Assembly (NCBI GenBank): GCA_019925095.2
Contig: CM034407.1
Location: forward strand, 6,471,210 to 6,535,209
Reading direction: 5' to 3'
Source: Dendrolimus kikuchii
Lineage: Eukaryota; Arthropoda; Insecta; Lepidoptera; Lasiocampidae
Length of the DNA stretch: 64,000 bases
A program made the position numbers and the translations under genes. Positions 33,904 through 46,330 of the stretch are shown here, piece after piece. The notes beneath the pieces are model-generated. The model saw only the letters and a program-made list of their open reading frames with translations, made no database searches and was not told where the DNA came from. Within the stretch, counting starts at the first letter, position 1, and each line of letters begins with the position of its first letter.

Positions 33904-34298
33904 ATTTTATCGGTAGATTTATTTTATATATTTTGGTGTTCAACATTTATTATTTTCTAAAGTTACCGTTAAGTTATTTAAAGTGACCTTTAGTGAAAAA
34001 TCAATATAATATAACTTAAACTGAATAATGTACAGTTTGACTGAATACCATTAATTGATAATCAGGCATAAATTACCTATTAGACACCATTGCGATGTCA
34101 TTACTTTTCTTAATTTGTAATAAAGTATTCTTTCGGCGATTGCAACAGATAAAGCTCATTTGACCACTAAAATACTTTGATTTGGTATCACATTTGGGTT
34201 ATCATTTTATGATGTCTGATACCTAGACATAGTCTCATTATCCAATGATGTTGTCAATCCAGTTAAAATAAAAAGGTTGTATTGTCAGTTTCAATTGA

Positions 34299-34317
34299 GG
34301 GGGAGGGGGGGGGGGGG
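34299..34317 (+). repeat. G-run
   Basis: GGGGG, one A, then 13 G in otherwise AT-rich DNA; long enough to form a G-quadruplex only if folded between strands or within the run. Confidence 0.9.
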
Positions 34318-36137
34318 AGTATTATTAGTCAGACCTTTAAAAAAAATATCAGTCGTTAGGACTGCACTTCAGAGATAAAAACTTGGTATCTGAGCGTGAC
34401 GGTCGTGCGAATTCAGTGCATTTTCCCCATCCTAGAAGTATCTACCGAAGTTTTCAATTTAAAAATCATGGCGATGTTCGATAAGGTCTTTTTTAAGGCA
34501 ATATGTTGGGAGTTACTTTCCTACACACACGTGTGTACCTACAAGAATTACAAATTTTAGTAATTTCACTATTATCAACCTGGCAACATTGGGTATTTAG
34601 GCTTTAGATCGGCGGTTAATGCAGCATTTCTAAATTCTAATATTATTCATTACAATTAGTTTCGTCCTTAGAAAAATCTTCTAGTCATCCGACAAAAAAG
34701 TGAACTGTTTTATTAATGAAAATGTATTAAATATTTTCTCTTTCTAAACATGGCCGGATCTTCAAATAGGAGTGTTAATTTTGCAAAGGCTGATACGCTA
34801 AACCTACCTAACATGTAATGTTGTTAGAGTACATAGCTATACTCGTAGTACATATTGGAGAAATAAGAGGAGCTAAAATCCTGATGTAAGTAGTTTTGTG
34901 AAGGTTTCTAAATTCAACATGTTCGTCCATAGATCTTCCTTCCTTCTTTCCTTTTATAACCTGTGTAGTATATTACTATTCCTGTCTGTAAATTTCATCC
35001 ATATAAGAAATCAGTAATGTTAATTATTAGTTAATATATGATTGATGAAAGCATAATTTGTGTTGAAGTCAAAATTCATCTAAAATGTGCACCTATTTAT
35101 AGAAAAATAGCTACATGTCTCACTCATTCATTAGAAACTGATTAAAATAATATTAATTACTTATTTGATAATTTGGTACAATCAATAAATCAGCAACCTA
35201 TATTACTTTCTTAATAATCTATAATACAAGTAAAGTATCTCATATAAATACATACAAATAAAGGAACAGACATTGCACCACTGCCCTGGCGGTTAGATAG
35301 TGTGTTTGATTGCTAATGTATGTTATGGATCTGATCTTATACAACAAATTACCGGAAAATATGAAACTCTCCAGTAGTTTTAAATATATTCACTTGCCGG
35401 CTTAAAAGTGATTAATTAAGCACATCTATGGCTTGAAGGATTTCATGGAATATGAAGATTTGTGACAAATACCTTAATGATTGTAAATCTCTTAATAATA
35501 TGATTTTGATGTGTAACATAGTTACTAATATGAAAAATTATGAGTTAAATAAGGACTATGCGAGTAATTAAATAGACACTTTATATCTTTTTTTTTCAGG
35601 TTCAGAAAAAATTAGCAACAACTTTTCTGCATAAGCAAGGGTTATGCTTGATCATAGAATTTTATGACTTATCCACTGCAGTTTACATGAAAACTTTATG
35701 TATAGAAAAAACCAAATGCTAGCCTGCAGAAAAAAGAAAAAGATAAAACTGAACATTTCTGAAAAGATTATATAATATGTCCTAAATTATTATTAATAAG
35801 TGTTTAAGTAAATAAACAAGTTTAACTGCTAAAAGTTATTTATTATTTCATCTTGCAAAATAATAAGTCAAAAGATATATTTTATTAATCAATTCATATA
35901 AATATATGGCACATACAAATTTATAACTCACAATAGTTTGCTTTCAGTATAGAAACCATCTTATTCTTATAACTCGTAATGTGAACTCTTAAGACATCAG
36001 TCAAAGTAAAGCTAAAATATTTTTGGAGGAATGTTAAATATTCATATATTGTTTACATGAATTATAACTAATAACATCTAGATTTATGTATATATAAAAA
36101 TAAGTTATTTCAAATAGCCATCCTTGTTTTCAATTAA

Positions 36138-36660
36138 TTAGGCTTTAAAGATATAGGCCATTCTTCTATGGTGGTACTAATCTTTTCAATCAGTTTCCAT
36201 TTATTGATTTGGGCTCGCTTGAGATAAATTCAGGTTCTGGTGAACTTTTTGTATGCCATTAGCTCCAATGCAGTTCATAAAGAATACTCCAAAGAATTCA
36301 AGTCAGAACTCGACGAAGGCCAACCTATGCTCTGAACAAAGTCTGACAAATTGGCTTGCAACCAATGTTGGATTGAATTAGCTTCATGGGAGGGTACAGA
36401 GCCCTGTTGGAAAATCCACTGCTATCCAGCGAATAAAGTATCACTTGATGCTTAAATCATTGTTTCCAATATGTGATTTTGGACGTCCTTCTAACTTCTG
36501 GCGCAAGGTGTATTGTTTTGCCAGTTAAATTTTCTTCCACCGTGATGATCTTCTCATCAGTAAACAGGTTATTTTTTGGATCGTATCTCTTGAAAAGATT
36601 TCGATATCGCTCCAATCACCATTTACGAAGACGCTCGTTTATATAATGCACTTTTCTTTG
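36138..36660 (-). pseudogene. Tc1/mariner transposase, decayed
   Basis: On the minus strand, in shifting frames: RYRNLFKRYDPKNNLFTDEK then IITVEENL (first catalytic Asp in TDEK); QQGSVPSHEANSIQHWLQAN, where relatives have QDGAPAH, so the second Asp appears lost; and WPSSSSDLNSLEYSL, carrying the third acidic region. The end reads STTIEEWPISLKP and stop TAA (36138-36140), matching the usual tail. Several stops and frameshifts are present. The helix-turn-helix region and terminal inverted repeats were not found. Confidence 0.78.
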
Positions 36661-38045
36661 ACTTTTAGTTAGAGACCATATGTAAGTATTCTCTTTACAG
36701 ATATTTAAGAAATATTGGTCTGAAGAGATAATATATACATAATTTAATTCTGGAGTACGTCGAATAAAATGTTTGTTTATGTTGATGTTGTATGACATAA
36801 CAATGACATAAAAAGGAAAATGTCGGTCCTTTTGTATTTTGAAACTGAATGGCTACGGGATTCATATGCATTTCACCACAAGCCGTGGCCTATGCCCCAG
36901 CATAACTGAGGTTAGCTCACCCTCGTCTACAATTGAGCCTCTCCTTAGGCCGGGGAATGGTTGCTTCCAGCAACTTATACAGCCTGACCATAATGTCTAG
37001 AACATGAACTTACTTTTTTGCTATCAATATTCTATCTTATAGTAGTCAATGTCAGTCAATTGTAAACAAAACGAATAAAGTTGCATCAAAAGTCTAAATT
37101 CACCTGTCTAAATAAGCGTTAAAAATAATTAAATACAGATAAACAATACTTAATTTCCTAAGAGCAGTGATTTTTAAAGTTTACGACGAATATCTGGCGA
37201 AAATTGAAGCAGAATTTTTTGGCAGAATTCGACGATATTTACCAAAGAACCGCGCGCCGATATGTCATATTTGTTCTTTTAACCGAAGAATTGCTCTATT
37301 ATCACCAGGTGTTATAAAGCTCTGCCTTACAAAATCCATTATTATTAAAGTAAACATCATAGGTTATGTTGATTAAATGCGTATGTCGTAAATGAACCAA
37401 CTTGATACTTATACTATGTTCGGCATAATACTAAAAGTTGCTAGAATTACTAAAATTACTCTTGACATAATGTTGGGGTTGCTAGAGTTCAGACAAATGT
37501 GCGAAAGTGGCGCCCCTGTTGTTTTCTACTCTATTTGACCAGCACCACAAGAAGTGCTGGCCAAATAAACCAGGTACCTTCAAGAGTCCATGTCACAATG
37601 ATGAAGGAACATACTGAAATGATAACGCATTCATCCGAAGAGTCTTGGCGTCTATGACTAAAGTCCCAAGAGCACCGCCTGGAGTATTCTGACCACATTA
37701 AGCGTCGCCCAGAGGATTACGGCAGTAGCTGTTTCGATAAAACTGAACCTGAGGCAAACTCGAACACCCAAGAAAGCTATAGCTGATCGTCGTGAACCAA
37801 GACTTGCGATCTAATGGACTAACAGTAAAGAATATTGCTGATACCATCATAATTGTATAATGCCTGATTATTTTTAGTCAATTATTTAAATTACCAAACA
37901 GACCGATAAATATAGCTTTGATAAAATGTTAAAATCATCAAAATAATAGGCATTTGAATTACTATCAGAATAGGATGATTTAAGCGTCATTTCATAAGAT
38001 GGACGGTGACGTCACGCAACAGCATTTGTATTGTTTAAACTTTAA

Positions 38046-38325
38046 GGGCCTTACTTATAATCGTTTCTTAAATTTAAAGAAACTGCTCAGCAACTGATTA
38101 ATGAAAATCTTACCCATAAACTCCTCTTTAGTCGAATATTGTGAGTAGAAGCTACGTTAATCATTACAATTTCGTTTATCTGTGCTCCTCTTAGGTAAAC
38201 AACAGGTAATACACGTTTATAAGTGAAAAAAAAATATTAATTGATTAGGGTCTGATTCTCATTCTGATTCTCTTACTTAAGAGATGCCTAATCGTTCCTT
38301 AACGAAATTATTATAAGTAAGGCCG
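38046..38325. mobile_element. MITE with TTAA flanks (piggyBac-like or PIF-like)
   Basis: 280 bp with terminal inverted repeats GGGCCTTACTTATAAT and CGGCCTTACTTATAAT and TTAA on both sides (38042-38045, 38326-38329). TTAA suggests piggyBac; TTA/TAA would suggest PIF/Harbinger. No coding capacity. Confidence 0.7.
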
Positions 38326-38482
38326 TTAATAATAAAAATCAACCAGCAAAATATGCGCGTTTATTGATAATATCAGCGTTAAATTTGACGTCACGTTTCG
38401 ATTAGTGCGTTTTACAATTCTAAATTTTCCGCTCATTAAACATATTTTTCTATTTGACAGTTCATGGCAAAAAATAAAATTA

Positions 38483-38818
38483 TCATTATATTAATACGTG
38501 AAGCAAAAATTTTATACCCCTTTTTATGAAAATTGCGCGGACGGCGAAGTATGAAATTTCGTACACTTATAGTTTATATAGAGAAGGAGCACAGAATGCA
38601 AATATTTGTAAAAAATTATGCATTAAATCAATAAAAAAACATTACACACACTACCATGTATTTGACACACACACGCATATATACCTACTGTTTTGTTTAT
38701 TGTTAAAGTCAAATTAACAGTGTAGCCTTGGCGAAATCTGTGATTATAGAAATATAATCTTTGACAACAAAACCCTAATAATGTTCAAAGTTATAATTTA
38801 AATTAATTATTATGGTCT
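38483..38818 (+). mobile_element. Helitron-like element H3
   Basis: TCATTATATTAATACGTGAA at the left; the 3' hairpin and CTAG are degraded (ATTATTATGGTC). Confidence 0.65.
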
Positions 38819-38895
38819 AATAAATATAATTCTACGGTAATAAATATGTCAAATAAATGTAGTTGACCTATTTAGAATCATATGATTTTAAATTG

Positions 38896-39144
38896 CATGA
38901 TGAAAGAATGCCTAAACAGATATACAATGCAAAAGTGGATGTATGCAGAAGTCGTGGAAGGCCACGACACACCTTCCATGATCAAATTGATCGTGTACTA
39001 GCAGAAGGTGATGTCAAGAGCCTTAAGAACAGGCGAGCGTGCATGACAAGAGTTATGAATGTCAAAGAAGCAAGTGAGGTGTGTAAGAATAAGCCTGAAT
39101 GGCGCTCTGTTGTTCGTGCCTACGCCGCAAGGGAACTGGCTTGA
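38896..39144 (+). pseudogene. C-terminal tail of LINE polyprotein
   Basis: About 82 open codons ending in TGA; the ATG at 38863 lies in flanking DNA and is not native. The GRPR.TF.DQI block and the closing W.SVV.AY block are the parts shared with copies D1-D4 and D6-D8. No reverse transcriptase motif remains. Confidence 0.8.
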
Positions 39145-39167
39145 AGTTATGTATATATGTATGTATG
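38896..39167 (+). mobile_element. (ATGT)n-tailed LINE 3' fragment, copy D5 (longest)
   Basis: The 15 bp direct repeat TATGATTTTAAATTG flanks it at 38881-38895 and 39168-39182. The insert carries the C-terminal end of a polyprotein, with GRPRHTFHDQIDRVLAEGD, NRRACMTRVMN and WRSVVRAYAARELA before the stop, then GAAGTTATGTAT and a short (ATGT)n tail. A short tandem repeat instead of poly(A) is typical of RTE-type elements, so RTE is my best guess; the clade is not proven. Seven shorter copies of the same 3' end lie in this window. Confidence 0.85.
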
Positions 39168-39533
39168 TATGATTTTAAATTGTTCGAAAGTGATTTTGCC
39201 GATTTTCTTAAACCACTTACGTTATTGTTACAATTCTTTCATAATGATGTTTCGCCATTACGGTCGATGACGACGGATATTGCATTGCACATAAAATGCA
39301 CTTCACACGCATACCGCCGTCTGCGACAAACGATTTGAAATGTGCAATCACCAGACTGGTGGCAAGACCGACCTAGAGAGAAATAAAAGCTCGTAGAAAG
39401 GACCTGAATGTCTAATAGATACCAATATATTCCAATACATTCAGTTATACACGCAGTCGGATAAGATAATAGTTTATTAAACACGTTACGTACGTACTCA
39501 TCGTCTTCCTCCTTTCTCCTTTTTTTTTTGATA

Positions 39534-39862
39534 ACGCAGGAGGAATACATTTCGTACTATACTAGGTCCAATCTGGGTGGACGGGTCTAGCAACCGCGGC
39601 AAGAAGCACCGCGCAGCGTGTGCGAACACTCTGGTAATGACGTTCCCAACTACTCCGCTAAACTTATACCTGTGTCCGACATCCGCGCTTGTGTGGAAGA
39701 ATATGCGGTCAAGAGCGAGACTACTCCCATGATCAACCGCGCAACAAGCTTTGGTCACCCCGGGAAGCAGAGTGAACAACTTCACCAACAGAGGATAGAC
39801 CCGCCACATGCCCAAGCCGCGACGGATACCTGCGATGGAATCACGGGAAGAAATTTTGCGCA
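39534..39862 (-). mobile_element. Retroposon family S, copy 1
   Basis: Plus strand begins with a T run then GATAACGCAGGAGGAATACA and TTTCGTAC, followed by moderately GC-rich sequence. A second, shorter copy is at 23338-23510 (T run then ACCGCAGAGGGAATACATTT). Sense is minus, with the A tail on the left. Confidence 0.55.
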
Positions 39863-39989
39863 TATTCTTAATATATATAAATTACGTGTCACGCTGTTTG
39901 TCCGCGATGGACTCCTAAACTACTTGACCGATTTTAATCAAATTTGCACACCGTGTGCAGTTTGATCCGACTTGAAATATAGGATAGCT

Positions 39990-41305
39990 TACATATATAT
40001 ATATATATATAAAACTACGGTAGCTCAAATACATATTTCCATTGAATCACTTTTTGGAGTTCCATATTCAAATGATAAAAAGAGTCGAGACGCAATCGTC
40101 ACATGACCACAAAGCCCTTCACTATGCATCTGGCCCATTCACGACACTTATGCCAAGTAATATACAACAAGCATCATGTTGTACACCACAATGATGCGCA
40201 CGCGCCTGTATGCAATACTACTCTTATAGCTCATTATCCAAGCCGCCAGGTATTTTTATTATAGTACGACAAATACAAAACCCAATTCCAAGAAGCAGTC
40301 TCATTTTATATGTAAACAGAAGATCTTTGCTGTCATTTCGAATTGTAGATCAATTTCATTTTGGTATATACTTGTATATAATATAAACAATATATAACAT
40401 TTTAAATATGCCGTGTCTGTATATTGAAGCTGTTTAAAAAAACAACTGTAATAGAATTTATGAAAGGGGAGAACACGATGCCATTTTTTTTTTAATTTTG
40501 TCTGGTTGTTTTACACTTTTTACACTTTCATATGAATTTTGTAAAAAGCTGTTATTTTGACATTACAAACAGACATTGCAATTTTATTTATCTGTGTAGT
40601 AGATATGTTTTTATACATTTCCGGAGTTTTTGGCGGGAACTGAAAGGAGACGTTATGCTGTGCAGTTTTATTTTCTAAAAATGTGTAAAATTACTCTAAA
40701 ATGAACAATAGTTGTAGGATATTGATAGTTTTTGAGTAGTAATTATGTGTTTTGCGACAAATATGAACTATATAGCCAAATGTGGCCTTTCGAGTTTTCA
40801 CAAGAACTCCGTTGAATGACGTCGATTGTAGCCTACAATACAACGGCGCCTGGCTTAAAGGCCTAGTAGCCAAGCCTTAAACATAAAAAAATATACATTT
40901 CCATTTTTAGCATCAATATACATTAAACAATTCGTTCAACACTAACTTGCAATCCTTCATGATATCATTAAGTCCTTTAATAGCAAAAACATTGAATTTA
41001 TAGGTAAAGTGCATAAATGCTAATTGCCAGCGGAAATGGGTTATCAAATCACAGACATTTAATCTGGAGCGTTCATTTTAATAGGTAACCGGCTGATATA
41101 CGTCTGTCATTAGGATCCCTTGGAGCGTGGTGGACGTGTGACGGTTTGTGTGGGTGTGCAGTCAGATTTTAGTTACTTAAGTGACGGTTACCGATGTCCA
41201 GTGGAGATATTATTTATAATCTTGGTCAGTGTGTCAGTAGTATCACTTTTTTTTCATTTTTATTTATTTGGAACATTTGCTACATAGGCATATCAGCCCT
41301 ATCAT
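39990..41305. other. No gene recognised
   Basis: AT-rich, with a short TA run near 39995. The nearby gaps 36800-38042, 42276-42590, 45315-46084, 47536-47975 and 48286-49147 are similar. An 8-9 bp hairpin (CCAGCAC...GTGCTGG) lies near 37538-37565. Confidence 0.5.
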
Positions 41306-41318
41306 CTCCTAAACATAC

Positions 41319-41521
41319 ATATATACATACGTACATAACTTCACGCCAGTTCCCTTGCGGGGTAGGCACGAACAACAGAGAGCCATTTAGGATTATTCTT
41401 ACACACCTCACTTGCTTCTTTGACATTCATAACTCTTGTCATGCACGCTCGTCTGTTCTTAAGGCTCCTGACATCACCTTCTGCTAGTACACGATCAATT
41501 TGATCATGGAAGGTGTGTCGT
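41319..41521 (-). mobile_element. (ATGT)n-tailed LINE 3' fragment, copy D6
   Basis: Minus-strand copy ending at GTCGT of the GRPRHTF block. A 13 bp imperfect repeat, CTCCTAAACATAC at 41306-41318 against CTCGTAAAAATAC at 41522-41534, is the likely TSD with two later changes. Confidence 0.78.
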
Positions 41522-41559
41522 CTCGTAAAAATACAATAACATATATTAAATTTTAAATA

Positions 41560-42275
41560 ATGACCTGGCTAACATACTAACCCTCTTTGAGGCTGGCTCT
41601 GCCAGAATTTCTATAAAAACACCTACATCAAAACGATTTAGTCCCAACTCCCTCGTCAGTTGTTCTTTGCCATCTTTATTTTTGCTGCATTCCATTAACA
41701 GATGTTGGCATCCCCACGAATTCCACACAGTAGGCAATTTGGAGAATTAACTTTGCCCATGGGGTGGCCAAAACTTTTTGTCGGGAAATGACCTGTTCGG
41801 ATTCTATTTAGTAGCTTTGTATATGGCCTGTTTAATTTTCCTACAGAAAACCATGGAATTTTAGATTGAGACTGCATCGTTTAGTACCATATGCCTTTTT
41901 TTACTTCTCTCATCAAAGTACATACATACATACATACATAACTTCACGCCAGTTCCCTTGCGGGGTAGGCACGAACAACAGAGTGCCATTTAGGCTTATT
42001 CTTACACACCTCACTTGCCTCTTTGACATTCATAACTCTTCTCATGCAAGCTCGTCTGTTCTTAAGGCTCCTGACATCACCTTCTGCTAGTACACGATCA
42101 ATTTGATCATGGAAGGTGTGTCGTGGCCTCATCAAAGTATTCTTTGAATTTAGAAACACATAATTTTCTAGATGTATACAAATATTCTCTATAGTCTGGT
42201 TATATAGAAGTTGGTTCCCCTTCGATCATTGCCACTTTACGTAGTTTGTCAGCCATCTCATTACCTCTCAAACTT
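41560..42275 (-). pseudogene. I-type LINE relic: RNase H end plus C-terminal zinc region
   Basis: Read on the minus strand and skipping the nested D7 insert. The first piece has GNEMADKLRKVA, the usual end of a LINE RNase H domain. After D7 comes KLNR.YTKLLNRIRTGHFPT and CLLCGIRGDAN..HLLMEC, the pattern that follows RNase H in I-type and related LINEs (CX2C...H...C). Stops and frame changes separate the pieces, so nothing functional remains. Family assignment rests on these motifs only. Confidence 0.75.
41921..42127 (-). mobile_element. (ATGT)n-tailed LINE 3' fragment, copy D7, nested
   Basis: TSD CTCATCAAAGTA at 41909-41920 and 42128-42139. It splits an older RNase H-bearing LINE relic (41560-42275); the relic's reading resumes on the other side. 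Confidence 0.88.
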
Positions 42276-42683
42276 TAAAACTATATTTTTCTAAGAAAAA
42301 TGTTATTAACATAATACATATGCATACACATGGATTTTGAAGATAAAATTAATAGGCACATCTGAAAATTAGCTACGTGCCTGTGGAATTACGCACAATG
42401 ATAGTTCGATAGAGGTTTAAAAAATCCTCAGTGTCCTTGTCTTATTTTGAGAGCACAATTCAGACAGCACTGCATATTTTTTTTGTCTAGGCGCTATTCG
42501 CCCCCGGAAAATTTACTTAATTTTATCCTAAAAACTATCCAATTTTCCGGGATGAATAGTAAGTACCCTACGTCGTAACTCAATATTAAGACTATATGAA
42601 TACCGAATTTCAGCAAAATCGGTAGAGTGGTTTTTTCCGTGAAAGTGTCACAGACAGACAGAGTTGCTTTCGCATTTATAATA

Positions 42684-42903
42684 CTAGCTTTTTTTGCTCG
42701 TGGCTTTGCTTGCGTTAATGTAAATTTCATAGGCAGAGTTATCCTACGGGAAACGTACATTTATCGGGATAAAAAGTAGTCAATATTATTCCAGACTATA
42801 ATCTATCTCCGTTCCAAATTTCATCAAGATCAATTCAGCCGTTCTGTCGTAATTGAACAATAAACACTCGTCCACACTTTCGCATTCATAATATTAGAAT
42901 AGA
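42684..42903 (-). mobile_element. Helitron-like element H8, joined to a second copy
   Basis: Reverse: TCTATTCTAATATTATGAAT at 42903 to CTAG at 42684-42687. Immediately left, 42590-42683 is the 5' part of another copy in the same orientation (ATTATAAATGCGAAAGCAAC), so two units are head-to-tail. Another 5' end is at 14600-14705 (+). Confidence 0.7.
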
Positions 42904-43101
42904 TTAAGCATTAATTTATGTGTGTTTTTCATTTAGATATCCTGTAGGGCTCAGAAGATATGAATGTAAAGGCCAAGTTCATCGTGAATGAAGTGGCACT
43001 TGGCAAGCACAGTTATGCTTGATTTGACATGTTATGCTTGATTTGCCATAAATTATATTCCCTCGATTTTTTTAAATTTCTTAATATCTATGTAATCTGT
43101 T

Positions 43102-43405
43102 TATTTTATTGATGAAGTACAACAGCCAGGCTCACGATTTACTTGATGGAAGATGGTTATGGTCGCCTATAGAGATTTGCAGCATCAAGAGTTCTATCAT
43201 TTTGCTGCTGTCCTGAAGGGAAGACTAGTACCTGGTCACTGATGCCGGAATACAACTCAAGCTTGTTATAGCAGGATACTGTAGACCAGAAGTGGTGCCG
43301 TCCAGACGGGTAAATGCCATCTAGCTGTGGGTTGTTTAGTCGCCTTTTACGATAGGCTGCCCGGCCGCAGGAATTGGTAAGTATTCTTCTTCATTCCTGC
43401 ACGAA
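43102..43405 (-). mobile_element. SINE family A, copy 6 (old)
   Basis: Diverged copy over the whole length, only about 330 bp from copy 7 and in the same orientation. Confidence 0.68.
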
Positions 43406-43736
43406 TATATGTTTACGACTATCATCTTTGTATATCGGAACACAAAAAACGTTAAAAACAAAATGGGTCGTGTCGTCATTAGCTTATCCGGCAACGGAAA
43501 CAGCACCGTTCCCCAATTTTCGAAAATAGACACGGATTTATCGGTTGTTAGTTGAATTTATGGTCACCTAGTTATACGTTACGTTTTCAAGGTTGGCAGC
43601 CTTGAACTTTGAACGTGTACAAGGCGTGTTCTACATCCACAGTTTTATCATTACGGTCTGTGAATCAATGACGGGAATTTAAAAGAGAAATGTAGTCGAT
43701 AGTTTGCAATGACATAGGGATATCGTTACATCCATC

Positions 43737-44047
43737 TTTTTTCTTTATTGCAGGAGTTCAGCAGACAGGCAGACGGCCCACTGGATGGAAAGCGGTTACC
43801 ATCGCCTATGGACAAATGCAACACCAAAGGTGCTACAAATGCGCTGCTGCTCTCTGAAGTGGGTCTGGAACGTGGTCACTAATGCCGGAACACAACTCAA
43901 AGTTGTTATGGCAGCATGCTCTAGACCAGGGGTGGTAGTCATCCAGTCGGGCAAATGCTCTACCACCTGGCTGTAGGTTGTTTAGTCGCCTCTTACGACA
44001 GGCCGCCCGGCCGCAGGAAATTGTATTCTTTCTCCGTTCCTGCACGG
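43737..44047 (-). mobile_element. SINE family A, copy 7
   Basis: Near full-length; T run on the left, CTGCACGGA at the right end. Confidence 0.78.
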
Positions 44048-44251
44048 ACTTTCCATCTGATGGGCCACAAGTTGGTTTATTTCTACAAACTATGGAATAC
44101 CTGTCTGTACCTGTATATATACTGTAATCCAATTAACTGACGTACGAAAACGAGTCAACGATAGCAAACACGTCCCAAAGTGATCAAGTCGTAAAAATTG
44201 AGTGTCAAAAATATCAGAGGTGCTTTGCATGTTTATGTTCTATCAACATTA

Positions 44252-44419
44252 TCTATATATTAATACGTAAAGCAAAAACACAGCAAAGACTTTGTACCCC
44301 TTTTTACGAAAATTGCGCGAACAGAGGAGTATGAAATTTCGCACACTTATAGTTGATATAGAGCACGAATGCAGAATGATAATTTTTTTTTAAATTTTGC
44401 ATAAAAATACATTAAATCA
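44252..44419 (+). mobile_element. Helitron-like element H4 (5' part)
   Basis: Starts TCTATATATTAATACGTAAA after an A. It has a small insertion (CACAGCAAAG) and stops at CATTAAATCAC, where SINE fragment A8 begins. Confidence 0.62.
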
Positions 44420-44420
44420 C

Positions 44421-44464
44421 GCCCGGCCGCAGGAAATTGTATTCTTTCTCCGTTCCTGCACGGA
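44421..44464 (-). repeat. SINE family A, copy 8 (44 bp 5' fragment)
   Basis: Only TCCGTGCAGGAACGGAGAAA through CGGCCGGGC remains. It is joined directly to a Helitron-like fragment (44252-44419). Confidence 0.62.
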
Positions 44465-44695
44465 TATCCATCTTTTAAATCTGGGCGCAGACAAGCCATC
44501 GATGGCTAGCAATAAACAATTTACACACTTTGTAGGGACTCGCCGCACACGTGTGGCCGGTGGCGACTAAGCGCCACTGCCACTTTTATTCGCGCGGTGG
44601 TGCGTGATCGCCACCGATGGCTGTAGCACTGTGACTCTGACAATCTTAATGACTGCTGTGACAATCTTAGAAACCAATAAATTAAATTTCACCCA

Positions 44696-44801
44696 TAATA
44701 ATAATATAATAATAATCGGCAGACAAACACACATATTGTATATCCCCAAATTAAGCAAGTTACGCTTGTGTTATGGGTAATATACAACGGACTACTCTGG
44801 G
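44696..44801 (-). repeat. tRNA-derived SINE family C, copy 4 (3' part)
   Basis: Only the 3' 105 bp is present, from GTAGTCCGTTGTATATTAC to the TAA-type tail. The tRNA-like head is absent. Confidence 0.7.
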
Positions 44802-45091
44802 TAGTTACCATGGTAATTACTTAGAATTAAAATATTTTAAGTAAGGTTTCCCATGTCTTACTAACCATAGCTTTGGTTTAGATTTAGATAAAAAATAAAA
44901 TTAGTAGTGTGGAGTATATTTTTATCAAATTTTTTTGGTATTGGGCAAACAGACAAGAAAGAAAAGTAGTTATCGCAGTGGCGCGGGGTGGAAATTTGGC
45001 TAGAGTAAGCGAGTTGAAACAACGTACCATATGATCCAAGCGTCGACTACACCGCTATAGAAATTAAAGCTCCACTGTCAGCATACAAAGG

Positions 45092-45314
45092 CTACGTTCC
45101 ATCAGGGACTCACAACGACCACGTTCACGACCGCGATTTTTCCCGTTCCACTTGCTTGCCGGCGTTACAATCGTGGAACGGCTATTCGACCCACCTCTTG
45201 ACATGGGTCGTTGTGAGCGTTATGTGATCGAAAATGATGACGTCATTAGTGACGTTTTCGACACGGAACGGCTAACGGAGCATTTTGGACGTTGTGAGCT
45301 ACTAATGGAACGCC
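45092..45314. mobile_element. MITE-like inverted repeat
   Basis: CTACGTTCCATCAGGGACTC/ACAACG at the left faces CGTTGTGAGCTACTAATGGA/ACG at the right. A short open frame (45152-45343) runs across it but resembles no family known to me. A CRE-like TGACGTCA occurs inside. Confidence 0.5.
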
Positions 45315-46084
45315 CTGAGAAACACCGGATTAAAAATGAATAAAAGTGACTTTGAAAAAAGCCCTTTTAGACGTGCGCAAAATCCAAACCAGACGACCTG
45401 AACACACAACTGAATTGGAATCAGAGAATAACAAACATGGAAAACAAAATGTCTTATTCAGTGTGCAACTACCTGTCATCCAAGTATACATATTCGTACA
45501 AAGATGTGTGAAAATTTTGAAAAAAGCCGTCTCGGCTCTTGTAATCAATAACCACGTTTGATAGAACACTGCTTAACATGGTTTTTTTCAAAACTAAGTT
45601 TTTAAGTTAAGCAAGTTAGTGGAGCAGCATTCCAAATTAATTAAACCCATTTTGACAAATAAAACACAAAACTTATTGCAAAGAACTGAGAATTAAAATC
45701 CGTGAACAAAAACACAATAAATAGATAAAAACATAAAACTATAATAATTCACAAGCACGCGCGCTGTAATGGCGAACCACAGCATACTGAATTATTTTTG
45801 TAAATTAACTTCCACTTCCAAATAAAAACGTCTAAATTTTTTTTATTACAATTTGTATTTTTAATTTTGCAGTCTTACTGCATATTTTAAAACAAAAGCC
45901 GGTGCCCGATCGGCTTATGAGTTGCTACTTCATGCCATAGGTGTGGAAAGCCGTCGAATGCAAGAGACAGCAAAAGAGTAGTATGTGCACGAATAAAAAA
46001 CCTAAGCGCCAATAAATTCATGGCGCTTTCGACTATTTGGTCGCTAGTTCCTACTTTTATAATGGCAGGCTATGAGGAATCGAG

Positions 46085-46330
46085 TTGTGAGTTTACGCTA
46101 CAGAGTTATCGTCGTCTTTGGACGTTTGCAACACCAGGGCGAAGCCAACGCGTTGCCGGCCTTTAGGATGGGGTACGATGGATGGGATAGGAGGGATGGA
46201 ATACGAAAGATGGGATAGGAAACATGAGCTATAAAAGATGGGATAGGAAATATGTGATAGGAAAGATGGCATAGAAAAGATGGGATAGAAGGGATGGGAT
46301 AGGGAAGATGGAATAGAGGGAGAGGATTAT
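46085..46330 (-). mobile_element. Retroposon family B, copy 4, with expanded minisatellite
   Basis: Reverse copy in which the pyrimidine-rich stretch has become about ten degenerate units of GATGGGATAGGAAA at 46166-46325. The flanking CAACACCAGGGCGAAGCC identifies the family. Confidence 0.6.

Larger units (their letters stand above)
31078..36137. other. Long AT-rich stretch without recognised genes
   Basis: The largest quiet region. It holds the possible TIR element, the G-run and one family K end fragment. TTTTTTTTCAG at 35588-35600 looks like a 3' splice site but no exon-like frame follows. It may be intron or intergenic DNA. Confidence 0.5.

Noticed and set aside
34299..34317. G-run as a functional quadruplex regulator
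   Set aside because: A single homopolymeric run with no nearby gene; recorded only as a repeat.
35588..35640. 3' splice-site-like TTTTTTTTCAG
   Set aside because: No exon-like open frame or matching 5' site was found; T runs are common in AT-rich DNA.
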